The notes below the pieces were generated by a model. The model worked only from the letters and a program-made list of their open reading frames with translations, did no database searches and had not been told where the DNA came from. A stretch of 64,000 nt of DNA from Streptomyces sp. PsTaAH-137 (GTDB lineage: Bacteria; Actinomycetota; Actinomycetes; Streptomycetales; Streptomycetaceae), in assembly GCF_003259365.1 (NCBI RefSeq), contig NZ_QLLY01000019.1, forward strand, positions 62,001 through 126,000, written 5' to 3'. The translations under genes and the position numbers were made by a program. Positions 37,822 to 46,125 of this stretch are shown here, piece after piece (within the stretch, counting starts at the first letter, position 1; every line of letters starts with the position of its first letter).

Positions 37822-39465
37822 TCACTCGATGACGGGAGGGTTGACCTTGCGCTCCTTGGGCGTCCAGGTCTGTTCGTCCTCGTACAGGTAGTCGGGACGA
37901 CGGCTGCTGTTTCCGCCCTCGCCACGTTGCTTCCCTGCACCGCGTCCGCCGGCCGCTCCGCCGGGTCCCATGCCGTTACGGCCGTTCTGGCCCTTGGCGC
38001 CGGTGCCGGCTCCCGCGCTGCCGCCGCGGTTGCGCAGACCCGTACCACCCGGGGTGAACGCCCCGCCGGTCTTGCCCTTGGGAGCGCCTACGACGCCTCC
38101 CTTGGCCCGAGCCGAGGCGCCCGTCCGGCCCGCTCCGCCGAGGCCGCCCTTACCGGCGCCTGCGCCTCCTGCGCCGCCGCCCATGCCGCCCATGCCGCGT
38201 CCGGCACCCGTGCGACCGGCCGCACCGGCCGATCGTCCCGCACCGGCTCCGCCCGCGGACCGACCGAGCCCGGCCGCACCTCCGGCCATGCCACCCGCCA
38301 GACCTCCGGCCATGCCACCGGCACCGAGGCCCGCTCCCGCACCGCCGCCGATGCCACCACCGGCTCCACCGCCGATGCCACCACCTGCTCCGAGACCGGC
38401 ACCCGCGCCGCCGCCAAGGCCTGCGCCGCCTCCCGGGCCCAGGCCAGTCCCAGCACTGTCGAGGCCCGTGTTGATCTGAGAGGCTCCGCCGCCGAAGGGG
38501 TTCGAACCTGATGCGGGCATCGTCGAGACACCGGAGACACCGGAGACACCAGAGTCTGGCGTCGGCATGGTCGAGATGTCCGGCGACTTGATGCCGCCCA
38601 GCCCGGAGCCGCCGATACCGTTCCCCAGCGAACCCGAGCCGATGCCGCTACCACCCGGAATGCTCGGGTTGACGCCCCCTGAGCTCGGTACGTTCCCGAT
38701 GCCCGTGGTGTCAGGGACCTTGACGTTGGGTGGCGTGTAGGAGCCGTCCTTGCCCGCAGTCTCGAGCTTCTGCGCATTCGCCTTGTACACCGACCCCAAC
38801 TGCTCCATGTACGTGGCTGCCCTGAGACCTGCCTCCTTGTCGGCGCCCATCTTGTCGCCCCACTTTTGGATGACCGTCTCTGTCGGCATCCCGCTGGCGA
38901 TGTCCCCTTCCATGCCGCCGGACTGGCGCGCAGCCGACACGGCCTTGTACGTCACATAGTCGGCGTAGAGCGCTCCGAACGGACCCGCGCCTGCGGCAGC
39001 GACCATGGTGGTGATGTCTGTGGCGCTCATGTTGCTGAACGTATCGGAGACGCTGTCCCAGGCCCGGTCCCACCAGCTGACATCGAGGTCGTCGACCGCG
39101 GTCTTGAATCTGTCGAGGTTGTCCGCGGAGTTCTTCATGGCATCCGAGGCGAACTGCGCGTAATTGCCGCCGGCGGCCATCTCCTGGCTGATTTTGGCAG
39201 CCTCTTCCTGGAACTTTGCGGCAGAGGCGCCCTTCCAGCTCTCCAGGACCTTGGCCACTGCGTTGTCGAACTGCTTCTTCAGACCGCTGGCGCCGTCCGC
39301 ACCGACCAGATCGTCATGAACCTCGACCCACTTTTGCGCAACGTCGCGAACCAGCCCCGGCTTGACGTCCGCGACCATGCCTTTGAGAGCGTCGAGGTCA
39401 TGGGTGTTGAACGGAGTGTCCCACTCTTTCCCGGATGTTCCGCCCGATGCCAGATTCCCTGTCAT
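37822..39465 (-). CDS. WXG-type ESX substrate with long glycine-rich region (EspB-like)
   Basis: Protein of 547 residues. The N-terminal ~230 are helical with a WxG turn at W77-K-G79 (ESWKGASAAKFQEEAAKI). Residues from about 270 to 510 are almost all Gly, Ala, Ser and Met. The end is conserved-looking: DYLYEDEQTWTPKERKVNPP, where YLYED fits the YxxxD/E type VII export signal. The layout resembles mycobacterial EspB (PE/PPE-like helices plus a low-complexity C-terminus). It starts 14 bases after the small EspC-like gene, its probable secretion partner. Confidence 0.8.
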   Translation of the reverse strand: MTGNLASGGTSGKEWDTPFNTHDLDALKGMVADVKPGLVRDVAQKWVEVHDDLVGADGASGLKKQFDNAVAKVLESWKGASAAKFQEEAAKISQEMAAGGNYAQFASDAMKNSADNLDRFKTAVDDLDVSWWDRAWDSVSDTFSNMSATDITTMVAAAGAGPFGALYADYVTYKAVSAARQSGGMEGDIASGMPTETVIQKWGDKMGADKEAGLRAATYMEQLGSVYKANAQKLETAGKDGSYTPPNVKVPDTTGIGNVPSSGGVNPSIPGGSGIGSGSLGNGIGGSGLGGIKSPDISTMPTPDSGVSGVSGVSTMPASGSNPFGGGASQINTGLDSAGTGLGPGGGAGLGGGAGAGLGAGGGIGGGAGGGIGGGAGAGLGAGGMAGGLAGGMAGGAAGLGRSAGGAGAGRSAGAAGRTGAGRGMGGMGGGAGGAGAGKGGLGGAGRTGASARAKGGVVGAPKGKTGGAFTPGGTGLRNRGGSAGAGTGAKGQNGRNGMGPGGAAGGRGAGKQRGEGGNSSRRPDYLYEDEQTWTPKERKVNPPVIE

Positions 39466-39479
39466 CTCTTCGCTCCCCC

Positions 39480-39812
39480 TCAGGCGTTCCGGTCCGCGAC
39501 ATCCGTGTCGGACATCGTGTTCTCAGCCTCGGCGTCCTGGTACACGCCCCGTGCCTTGTCCGTCTTACGGCCGAACTTATCGACGAGCTTCTCGATCTTG
39601 TCGATCATGTCTTCTTCGATGCGCTGCTTCATCTTCCCGTGCGCTTCGTACAGGTCTTGAGCCTCCGAGAACCCGTTCCCCAGCGCACCGGACGGCACGT
39701 ACGTGCCGTACTTCGCTTTGTCCTTCGGCGCCGCCATGTCCTTCAGGACCTGATTGAGCTCCTTGACCACCTGGTCCAGCGCGTCGAGATCGACCTCGTA
39801 CCCGTCAGCCAT
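39480..39812 (-). CDS. Small EspC-like ESX protein with YxxxE motif
   Basis: Helical protein of 110 residues without signal peptide or WxG turn. Near the C-terminus GVYQDAEAEN carries Y-x-x-x-E, the general type VII export signal. Length and pattern fit the EspC/WXG100-like group. GGGGAGG lies about 14 bases before ATG 39812. It is followed 14 bases later by the glycine-rich WXG protein, with which it probably pairs for export as PE/PPE or EspA/EspC do. Confidence 0.75.
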   Translation of the reverse strand: MADGYEVDLDALDQVVKELNQVLKDMAAPKDKAKYGTYVPSGALGNGFSEAQDLYEAHGKMKQRIEEDMIDKIEKLVDKFGRKTDKARGVYQDAEAENTMSDTDVADRNA

Positions 39813-39941
39813 CTCCGGCTGTCCTCCCCGTTTACGTCAACGACCCACACCTGGCGCCCACTTACGCCTACTGCATGTGCATGCCTTGACGTACAGGGTG
39901 CCCTGCTTTACTAGCCCCTTACAAGTTTCCTCACAAACCGC

Positions 39942-41201
39942 TCACAGCACGTCGACCCCGCGCTTGCGCAGCCAGTCTCGGCGGGCCATGGCGCCCGCCG
40001 AGATCACTCCGAGCAGCAGCGCGCCCCCGATCACCAGGTACGTGCCGTACCGGGCGTTGCGCTCCGCCGGGGTCTCGCCGAGGGTCAGCTTCGCGGGGAT
40101 GATCTTCTCGTCCTCGCCCCTGCTCGTCACCGCTGCCGCCTGCAGGTCCTCGTCGGTGATCTGCCGGGTCGGCTCGGTCTCGTCCTTGATCGCCGTGACG
40201 GGGTCGATGACGCCCCAACCGATGTTGTCGTCGTGCTTCGGGTGCGAGCGGGTCGCCGTCGCCTCCAGGTGCCAGATGACCTGCTTCGCCGACCACTTGG
40301 GGTGCTTCTGCCTGAGCAGGGCGGCCACCCCGGCCGCGTACGGGGCCGAGAACGACGTTCCCTGGTCGACGCACTGGCCGCTGACCGGCACGGTCGAGAC
40401 CATGTCGACGCCGGGGGCGGCGATGTCCACCTGGTCGTTCGGGGTGGAGAAGGTGGCGCGCTCGTTGTTGCGGTCGGAGGCGGCGACCGACAGGACGTTG
40501 GAGTTGGGCAGGGCCGCCGGGTAGGTGTTGGACTTCTTGCCGGACGCGCCGTTGTTGCCCGCCGAGGCCACGATGAGGATGTCCGCCTGCTCGGCGCTGT
40601 TCACCGCGGCCTGCAGGGTGGCGAGTTCCGACGGGTTCGCCGTGGTGCCCTGGGAGATGTTGATGACGTCGACCTTCGCCTTGACGGCCGCGTTGATGGC
40701 GCTGACCATCGTCCCCAGGTTGCCGCCCTCCTCCTGCGTGCTGGTCTGCAGGGGGAGGATCTTGGCGTGCGGGGCCAGGCCGTGGAACCCGGTGCCGCCG
40801 ATCGGCTGGGCCACGATGATCCCGGCCACCTTCGTGCCGTGGCCGACGCCGTCGTTCGTGGCCTTGTTGCCCTTGCCGGCGAACGACTGCCCGCCGAGGA
40901 CCTTGCCCCTCAGCTGCGGGTTGCTCTCGGCGACGCCGGTGTCGATGACGGCGACGACCTGACCGTCACCCTTGAGTTTCTTGTCTTCCCACAGCTGCTT
41001 GGTGATGACCCGTTGCAGCGACCACGGGGTGCCCTTGATGACGGAGCCGCCGAACTGGCAGTCGGTACTGGCGAGTTGAGGATCGGTGCCGTCGGCGGCG
41101 GCGGGAGTCGCGGTCAGCCCGGCGAGTGCGGCGGTGGCCGCCAGCGCCGCGGCCGCGCGCCGCGCAGAGGCGAAGGAGGCCATGGATGCCATGAATGCCA
41201 C
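39942..41201 (-). CDS. mycP: Mycosin MycP, canonical ESX protease
   Basis: Subtilase of 419 residues. A signal peptide (ARRAAAALAATAALAGLTAT) is followed by the protease domain with D87 (VAVIDTGV), H121 (GHGTKVAG), oxyanion N217 and S283 (GTSFSAPYAAG). A C-terminal helix (YLVIGGALLLGVISAGA) and a basic tail anchor it. GTG 41201 has GGGGAG 8 bases upstream; ATG 41192 is an alternative. It lies 13 bases after eccB, the usual ESX order. MycP caps the periplasm-like face of the membrane complex. Confidence 0.92.
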   Translation of the reverse strand: MAFMASMASFASARRAAAALAATAALAGLTATPAAADGTDPQLASTDCQFGGSVIKGTPWSLQRVITKQLWEDKKLKGDGQVVAVIDTGVAESNPQLRGKVLGGQSFAGKGNKATNDGVGHGTKVAGIIVAQPIGGTGFHGLAPHAKILPLQTSTQEEGGNLGTMVSAINAAVKAKVDVINISQGTTANPSELATLQAAVNSAEQADILIVASAGNNGASGKKSNTYPAALPNSNVLSVAASDRNNERATFSTPNDQVDIAAPGVDMVSTVPVSGQCVDQGTSFSAPYAAGVAALLRQKHPKWSAKQVIWHLEATATRSHPKHDDNIGWGVIDPVTAIKDETEPTRQITDEDLQAAAVTSRGEDEKIIPAKLTLGETPAERNARYGTYLVIGGALLLGVISAGAMARRDWLRKRGVDVL

Positions 41202-41214
41202 GGTGTCTGCTCCC

Positions 41215-42705
41215 CTAGGAGTTCTGCGTCTGCTTGGCGGCATCGGTCGTCAGGTCCGGGCCGGACGGCAGGAGCTTGGACCACTGGGCGGGCACGTACA
41301 CCTTCTGCGCCTTCTCGTAGCCGAGACGGACCTGCGCCTGGTTGACCTCTTGCTGGTCGTTGCCCGACTTGACGTCGGAGTCGTTGCCTACGGGGATGTG
41401 GTAGCGCAGGCCGGTGTCGGTCACCAGGTAGTTGAAGCCGGATTTCGACTTGCCCTCCGCGTCCTGGTAGAGCAGGCCGCTGCCCGGGCTGACGTACGAG
41501 GACGCGCTCGCCGCGATCGACTTGATGGGCAGGGACGGGCCGGCCCAGGTGGTCATGGCGCCGGACTCGTCGCCGTGGTAGACGGAGCACGAGGTGTCGT
41601 TCGACCCGGCGTTGGCCGCGGTGACGGCCTCCTTGGGCCACTCGGAGGCGCCCGCGAGGGTGCCCTTGTTCTTCGTGAAGTCGATCTCGCGGATCGTCCT
41701 CGCCTGCCGGTTGGTCAACGTCTCCTGGAGCAGGGCCGTCTGGAAGTCCGTCACGGCGATGACGCGGTCCTTCTCGACCAGGTAGTGCTGGCCGTTGTTC
41801 GTCCGAAGGAGCGTGCCGGTCTTCCGGAACTCGGACGGTACGCCCGCGGTGGAGGAGCCGCCGTCGCCCGGCACGTACGGCATCGAGATCGGCTGCGAAC
41901 TCTTCTTCAGGGTGCTGAGCCAGGCGTCCGTGACGGTGGTCGGCTCGGCGTCGCTGCCGAAGAACGTACGTACGAGTGCGTCGAGGTCGTTCGGGGTCTT
42001 CCCCGTGAGCTCGTAGAGCCGGCCGGAGCTGCTCACCATGTACTGCGTGCCGTTCTTGTCCTGGACGTACAGGGCCTTGTCGGCGGCGAGCTTGCCCGAG
42101 CCCTGCTCCGTGACCTTCTTCGCGTCCTTCTGGTCGAGCACGAAGACGGTCTGCTGCACCGAGGACTTGTCGCTGCTGCCGCTGCTCGTCTGCTGGCACA
42201 GCGCCCACACCTTGGGCGTGCCCGCGTCCTTCTCGTTCGGCAGCCGGTCGGGTGCGTACGGAATTCCGACCATCGAACCCTGGGCGATATTCGAGTCGTC
42301 GAGGAATTTCTCCTTGACGGTCTTCACGGAACCCTCACCGCTGTTTTTCGGGTCCAGCAGAAGTCGCGCCGAGGCGAGGTTGAGCACCGGGTGCAGAACA
42401 GGAATTTCCTTGCCGCTCTTGTCCTTTTTGCCTGACTTCAGAACGACATACCGAGTGGCCGACGGGTCCGTCACGATGATCCCGGCCTCCGGGGTGTCCC
42501 ACCCCTTCGGCGCCACGGGGCTCAGCATGCCGCAGGCCCCGAACCCGGCCAGGATCACGACGCTCATCACGATGCCGGAGATCGCGTGCTTCAGCGGCTT
42601 GGGTGCCGACTCCACGGAGCCGTTGGGAAGCGGCTTCAGGAAAGAGGCAACTGTCCGCTTCCGTGAGAAGTTGTAGGCATTCAGCTCATCACGACGTGAC
42701 GCCAT
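41215..42705 (-). CDS. eccB: ESX core component EccB
   Basis: Protein of 496 residues, the normal EccB size. The N-terminus MASRRDELNAYNFSRKR is the family signature. One transmembrane helix (HAISGIVMSVVILAGFGACG) leads to a large extracytoplasmic domain with the R1-R4-type repeats (IIVTDPSATRYVVLKSG, GLRYHIPVGND) and two cysteines (ALCQQ and TSCSV). EccB links the membrane complex to the cell-wall side. ATG 42705 follows GGGGAG at 11 bases. It is divergent from eccE across 241 bases that should hold both promoters. Confidence 0.94.
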   Translation of the reverse strand: MASRRDELNAYNFSRKRTVASFLKPLPNGSVESAPKPLKHAISGIVMSVVILAGFGACGMLSPVAPKGWDTPEAGIIVTDPSATRYVVLKSGKKDKSGKEIPVLHPVLNLASARLLLDPKNSGEGSVKTVKEKFLDDSNIAQGSMVGIPYAPDRLPNEKDAGTPKVWALCQQTSSGSSDKSSVQQTVFVLDQKDAKKVTEQGSGKLAADKALYVQDKNGTQYMVSSSGRLYELTGKTPNDLDALVRTFFGSDAEPTTVTDAWLSTLKKSSQPISMPYVPGDGGSSTAGVPSEFRKTGTLLRTNNGQHYLVEKDRVIAVTDFQTALLQETLTNRQARTIREIDFTKNKGTLAGASEWPKEAVTAANAGSNDTSCSVYHGDESGAMTTWAGPSLPIKSIAASASSYVSPGSGLLYQDAEGKSKSGFNYLVTDTGLRYHIPVGNDSDVKSGNDQQEVNQAQVRLGYEKAQKVYVPAQWSKLLPSGPDLTTDAAKQTQNS

Positions 42706-42946
42706 CGTTACGTAATCTCCCCGTTCTTGCCGGACCGTACTGGTAACTAGCTGGGTCCACTTCTCGACCACCCCCGGCGCACGCGCCGCATGGGCCTCTA
42801 CTATGCCGTGTGACGATCGACCCGTGGCGTACGGGTATGAATTTTCGACGCGCCAGTGAAACTCAGGGCCCGGAGGCCTGTCGACCCGGCGCCACCGCCG
42901 GACCGGGCGGGTCACCACAGCAGCGAGCGAAGGAGCAGGGCGGGGG

Positions 42947-44332
42947 ATGTCCAGCGCCAGCAGGACCCGACAGCGCGGTAATCAGGGGCGGTCGGCCCCG
43001 GCCGGGCGCCGTGGGACGGGAAGGCCCCAGCAGGGCCGCCCGCCCGCCCGGCGCGGCGGCCGCACCACACCACCGGCGCAGCCCGAGGCGGCCGCACCCG
43101 TGCCGACGGGGCCGGTGCGCCCGAAACTGCCGCGCACGGCGGGCAGCTTCGGGCCGGTCAGCGCCCACCATCTGCTGATCATCCAGATCGCCCTCGCGCT
43201 CGTCGTGGCGGCCGCGGCGATCAGCCCCATCCTGATGGTGCCCGCGGCCGTCGTCGGCGGGCTGCTCGTCTTCTTCAACCTCGGCCGCCGCAGGCGCCAC
43301 CCGCTGCCCGAATGGATGGCGATCGGCCGCGCCCTCAAGCGCCGCCGCCGCACCTTCACCGGACCGCCGCCCACGGACGTCGACAGCTCCTTCGCGCCGC
43401 TGCTCGAGGCGGACCCGGCGCTGCGCACCCACGAGTACGAGTCCCGCGACCGTCGCCTGATCGGGTTCGTCGGCGACGGCACGTTCCTCACCACCCTCGT
43501 CCAGGTCGACTCCGCGCCCGGCCCGCTGCGGCCCACCAGCGACGCGCGGCCGCTGCCGGTCGAGATCCTCGCCGACTCCCTGGACGTCGAGGACATCCAC
43601 CTCGAATCGGTGCAGCTGGTCCAGTACACCCAGCCCGCCCCGGCCCCGCACCTTCCCCCGCAGGCCCTCGCCGCCCAGGCGTACGCGGCCGTGCAGGCGC
43701 AGGCGGGCGCCCCCGCGGTACGGATGACCTGGGTCGCGCTCAAGCTCGACCCCGAGCTCTGCCCCGAGGCCGTCGAGGCCCGCGGCGGCGGCGTGCGCGG
43801 TGCCCAGCGCGCGCTGCTGCGCGCCTCGGACCAGCTGATCAGCCGGCTCAACGGCCTCGGCTTCCGCGCCGAGGCCCTCGACGAGACCGGCATCATCTCC
43901 GCGCTCTCCACAGCCGCCTGCGTCAACCCGCGCGCCAACCTCAACGCCCAGTCGCGCGGCGGCAGTTCGGGTCCGCGCACCGAGGAGACCGTGCGGGCCT
44001 GGCGCTGCGACGACCGCTGGCACGCCTCGTACTGGGTCGGCACGTGGCCGCAGCTCGGTCACGGCGCGACCCCGCTCGGCGCGCTCACCGGCGGGCTGTC
44101 CACCACCCGCACCATGGCCACCACCGTCTCCCTCGCCGTCTCGGGCGCCGGCCGCGACGACGTCGCGCTCAGCGGGCACGTCCGGCTGTCGGCGCGCAGC
44201 GAGAACGAGCTGGACCAGGCCAAGCGCGAGCTCGAACGCTCCTCCACCGCGCTCAAGGCCGGCCTCGTCCGCCTCGACCGGGAGCAGCTGCCCGGCCTCC
44301 TCGCCACCCTTCCCCTCGGAGGCACGCACTGA
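42947..44332 (+). CDS. eccE: ESX core component EccE
   Basis: Protein of 461 residues. A basic Pro/Arg-rich N-terminus precedes two hydrophobic helices (HHLLIIQIALALVVAAAAIS and ILMVPAAVVGGLLVFFNL), then the soluble EccE domain (ESRDRRLIGFVGDGTFLTTL, RAWRCDDRWHASYWVGTWPQ). EccE sits at the periphery of the ESX membrane complex. The stop overlaps the following start (TGATG), which couples it to the Gln-rich protein. Confidence 0.92.
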   Translation: MSSASRTRQRGNQGRSAPAGRRGTGRPQQGRPPARRGGRTTPPAQPEAAAPVPTGPVRPKLPRTAGSFGPVSAHHLLIIQIALALVVAAAAISPILMVPAAVVGGLLVFFNLGRRRRHPLPEWMAIGRALKRRRRTFTGPPPTDVDSSFAPLLEADPALRTHEYESRDRRLIGFVGDGTFLTTLVQVDSAPGPLRPTSDARPLPVEILADSLDVEDIHLESVQLVQYTQPAPAPHLPPQALAAQAYAAVQAQAGAPAVRMTWVALKLDPELCPEAVEARGGGVRGAQRALLRASDQLISRLNGLGFRAEALDETGIISALSTAACVNPRANLNAQSRGGSSGPRTEETVRAWRCDDRWHASYWVGTWPQLGHGATPLGALTGGLSTTRTMATTVSLAVSGAGRDDVALSGHVRLSARSENELDQAKRELERSSTALKAGLVRLDREQLPGLLATLPLGGTH

Positions 44333-45918
44333 TGAGCACCCCCGAAAACCGCGATCCCCGGGACCCGGGCGGCCAGTTGACCCCCGAGGAGTACGCCGAG
44401 CAGCAGCGCCGCGCCGCGGAGGCCGCCGAGCGGCGCCGCCAGTGGGAGGCCCAGCAGGCCGCTGCCGCCGCCCAGCAGCAGGGCGGTTACGGGTACCCCC
44501 AGCAGCAGCAACCACAGCAGCCGCAACAGCAACAGCCCACGCCCGAGCAGCAGGGCGCCTACGGCTACCCGCAGCAGCAGCTCACACCCGAGCAGCAGGC
44601 GGCCCAACAGCAAGCGGCCCAGCAGCAGGCAGCCGAGCAGCAACGCCGGGCCGCGGAGGCCGAAGCGCGCCGCCAGCAGTGGGAGGCCCAGCAGGCGGCG
44701 GAGCAGCAGGCCGCCGCCCAGCAGGCAGCTCAGCAGCAGGCCGCGGCCGAACAGCAGGCCGCGCAGCAGCGGGCCGCCGCCGAACAAGCGGCAGCCCAGC
44801 AGGCCGCCCAGCAAGCGGCGCAGCAGCAGGCGGCAGCCCAGCAACAGGCCGCCGCCGCCCAACACGCCGAAGAACAGCGCCAGTTGCGGGCCCGATACCA
44901 GGAGGAGCAGCGCCGGGCCGAGGAGGCCGAGGCGCGCCGCCGCCAGTGGGAGGACCAGCAGCGGCAGCAGCAGGCGGCGGCCCAACAGCAGTACGCGCAG
45001 CCGCCCCAGCCCCAGCAACCCCAGCAGCCACAACAGGTCCCGCCCCAGGCCGCCTTCCCCGGAGGCATGCAGCAGCAGGCCGCGCCGGAGCCCGTCACCT
45101 CCACCACGATGACGTACGCGCCGGCGCCCGAGATCGGCTCCGGCCGGCCCACACACCGGGCGCTGCCCGACGAACCCGACGCGAACGACGACGACTTCGC
45201 GGAGTTCGAGGAGGAGTTCAGCCACGCGGGTTACGGCCTGCGCGGCCCGCGCCGCCGCCGGCACGTCCTGCCGAAGAAGTCGCTCGGCTCGCTCGGCGTC
45301 AACGTCGGCGACGACGGTGTCGTCATCGGCGTCGACCCGCAGGGCATGCCGGCCGTCCTCGACGTGCTGCGGCCCAAGCCCCTCGAAGTGGTCGTCGTCG
45401 GCTCGATGTGGACCGCGCAGATCATCGCGCTGCGCACCGCGGCCGTCGGCGCCCGGATCGCCGTCGAGTCCGTACGCCCCCAGGCGTGGGCCCCGATGGC
45501 CCAGGCCGCGGGCGGCGGCCTCCAGTGCGTCGCGGTGTACGAGCCGAACCAGCTCGCCGCGCAGGGCGCGTCCGTCGCCAGCCCCGTCCTCGTCGTACGC
45601 GACCTGGGCGCGCAGCCCGGACGGTCGCAACTCGCCCCGATGCCCTGGCAGTCGACGCTCACCGTGGTCCCGTTCCTCGGTCCGCGCGCGCCGCGGCTGC
45701 TCACGCGGGCCGACGTGATCGGCCTGCAGAGCGTCTCCCCCCAGGAGGCCGAGGTCATCGGGCGCATCCTGCGGCTGCCCGAGCAGCTCACCCAGACGCT
45801 GCCGACGCTCAGCGACGCGACGATGCTGTGGATCGCGGGCGGCAAGCACCAGTACGTGATGGTGCAGCCGACGGACCCGGAGACCGGTCTGCTCGGCGGC
45901 CCGCGCCGCATGGACTGA
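44332..45918 (+). CDS. Gln/Ala-rich ESX-linked protein with conserved C-terminal domain
   Basis: Protein of 528 residues. Residues about 20-260 are dominated by Gln, Ala, Arg and Glu (AQQQAAQQQAAEQQ-type), probably coiled coil or disordered, ending in YAQPPQPQQPQQPQQVPP. The last ~220 residues are a folded-looking domain: LEVVVVGSMWTAQIIALRT, VESVRPQAWAPM, and VIGRILRLPEQLTQTLPTL. No named family was recognised. Co-translation with eccE suggests a structural or scaffold role in the ESX complex. Confidence 0.75.
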   Translation: MSTPENRDPRDPGGQLTPEEYAEQQRRAAEAAERRRQWEAQQAAAAAQQQGGYGYPQQQQPQQPQQQQPTPEQQGAYGYPQQQLTPEQQAAQQQAAQQQAAEQQRRAAEAEARRQQWEAQQAAEQQAAAQQAAQQQAAAEQQAAQQRAAAEQAAAQQAAQQAAQQQAAAQQQAAAAQHAEEQRQLRARYQEEQRRAEEAEARRRQWEDQQRQQQAAAQQQYAQPPQPQQPQQPQQVPPQAAFPGGMQQQAAPEPVTSTTMTYAPAPEIGSGRPTHRALPDEPDANDDDFAEFEEEFSHAGYGLRGPRRRRHVLPKKSLGSLGVNVGDDGVVIGVDPQGMPAVLDVLRPKPLEVVVVGSMWTAQIIALRTAAVGARIAVESVRPQAWAPMAQAAGGGLQCVAVYEPNQLAAQGASVASPVLVVRDLGAQPGRSQLAPMPWQSTLTVVPFLGPRAPRLLTRADVIGLQSVSPQEAEVIGRILRLPEQLTQTLPTLSDATMLWIAGGKHQYVMVQPTDPETGLLGGPRRMD

Positions 45919-46125
45919 CACCTGAACGCCGCACCCGGCCCCGCCGAGGGGGCGGTACGAGAGTCGTGCGTACCGCCTTTACGGCGGGTGCCCCGGAGCG
46001 TTTAGGCTGTCTTGACGAACGGCAATGACGCATGTGGTGCGGGACCGCTTCAGCGGTCCGGGGGACGACCGGGGAGCCGTGCCAGGCCGAGTCGTTCAGA
46101 TGCACAGCCAAGACCAGGAGGCGTA

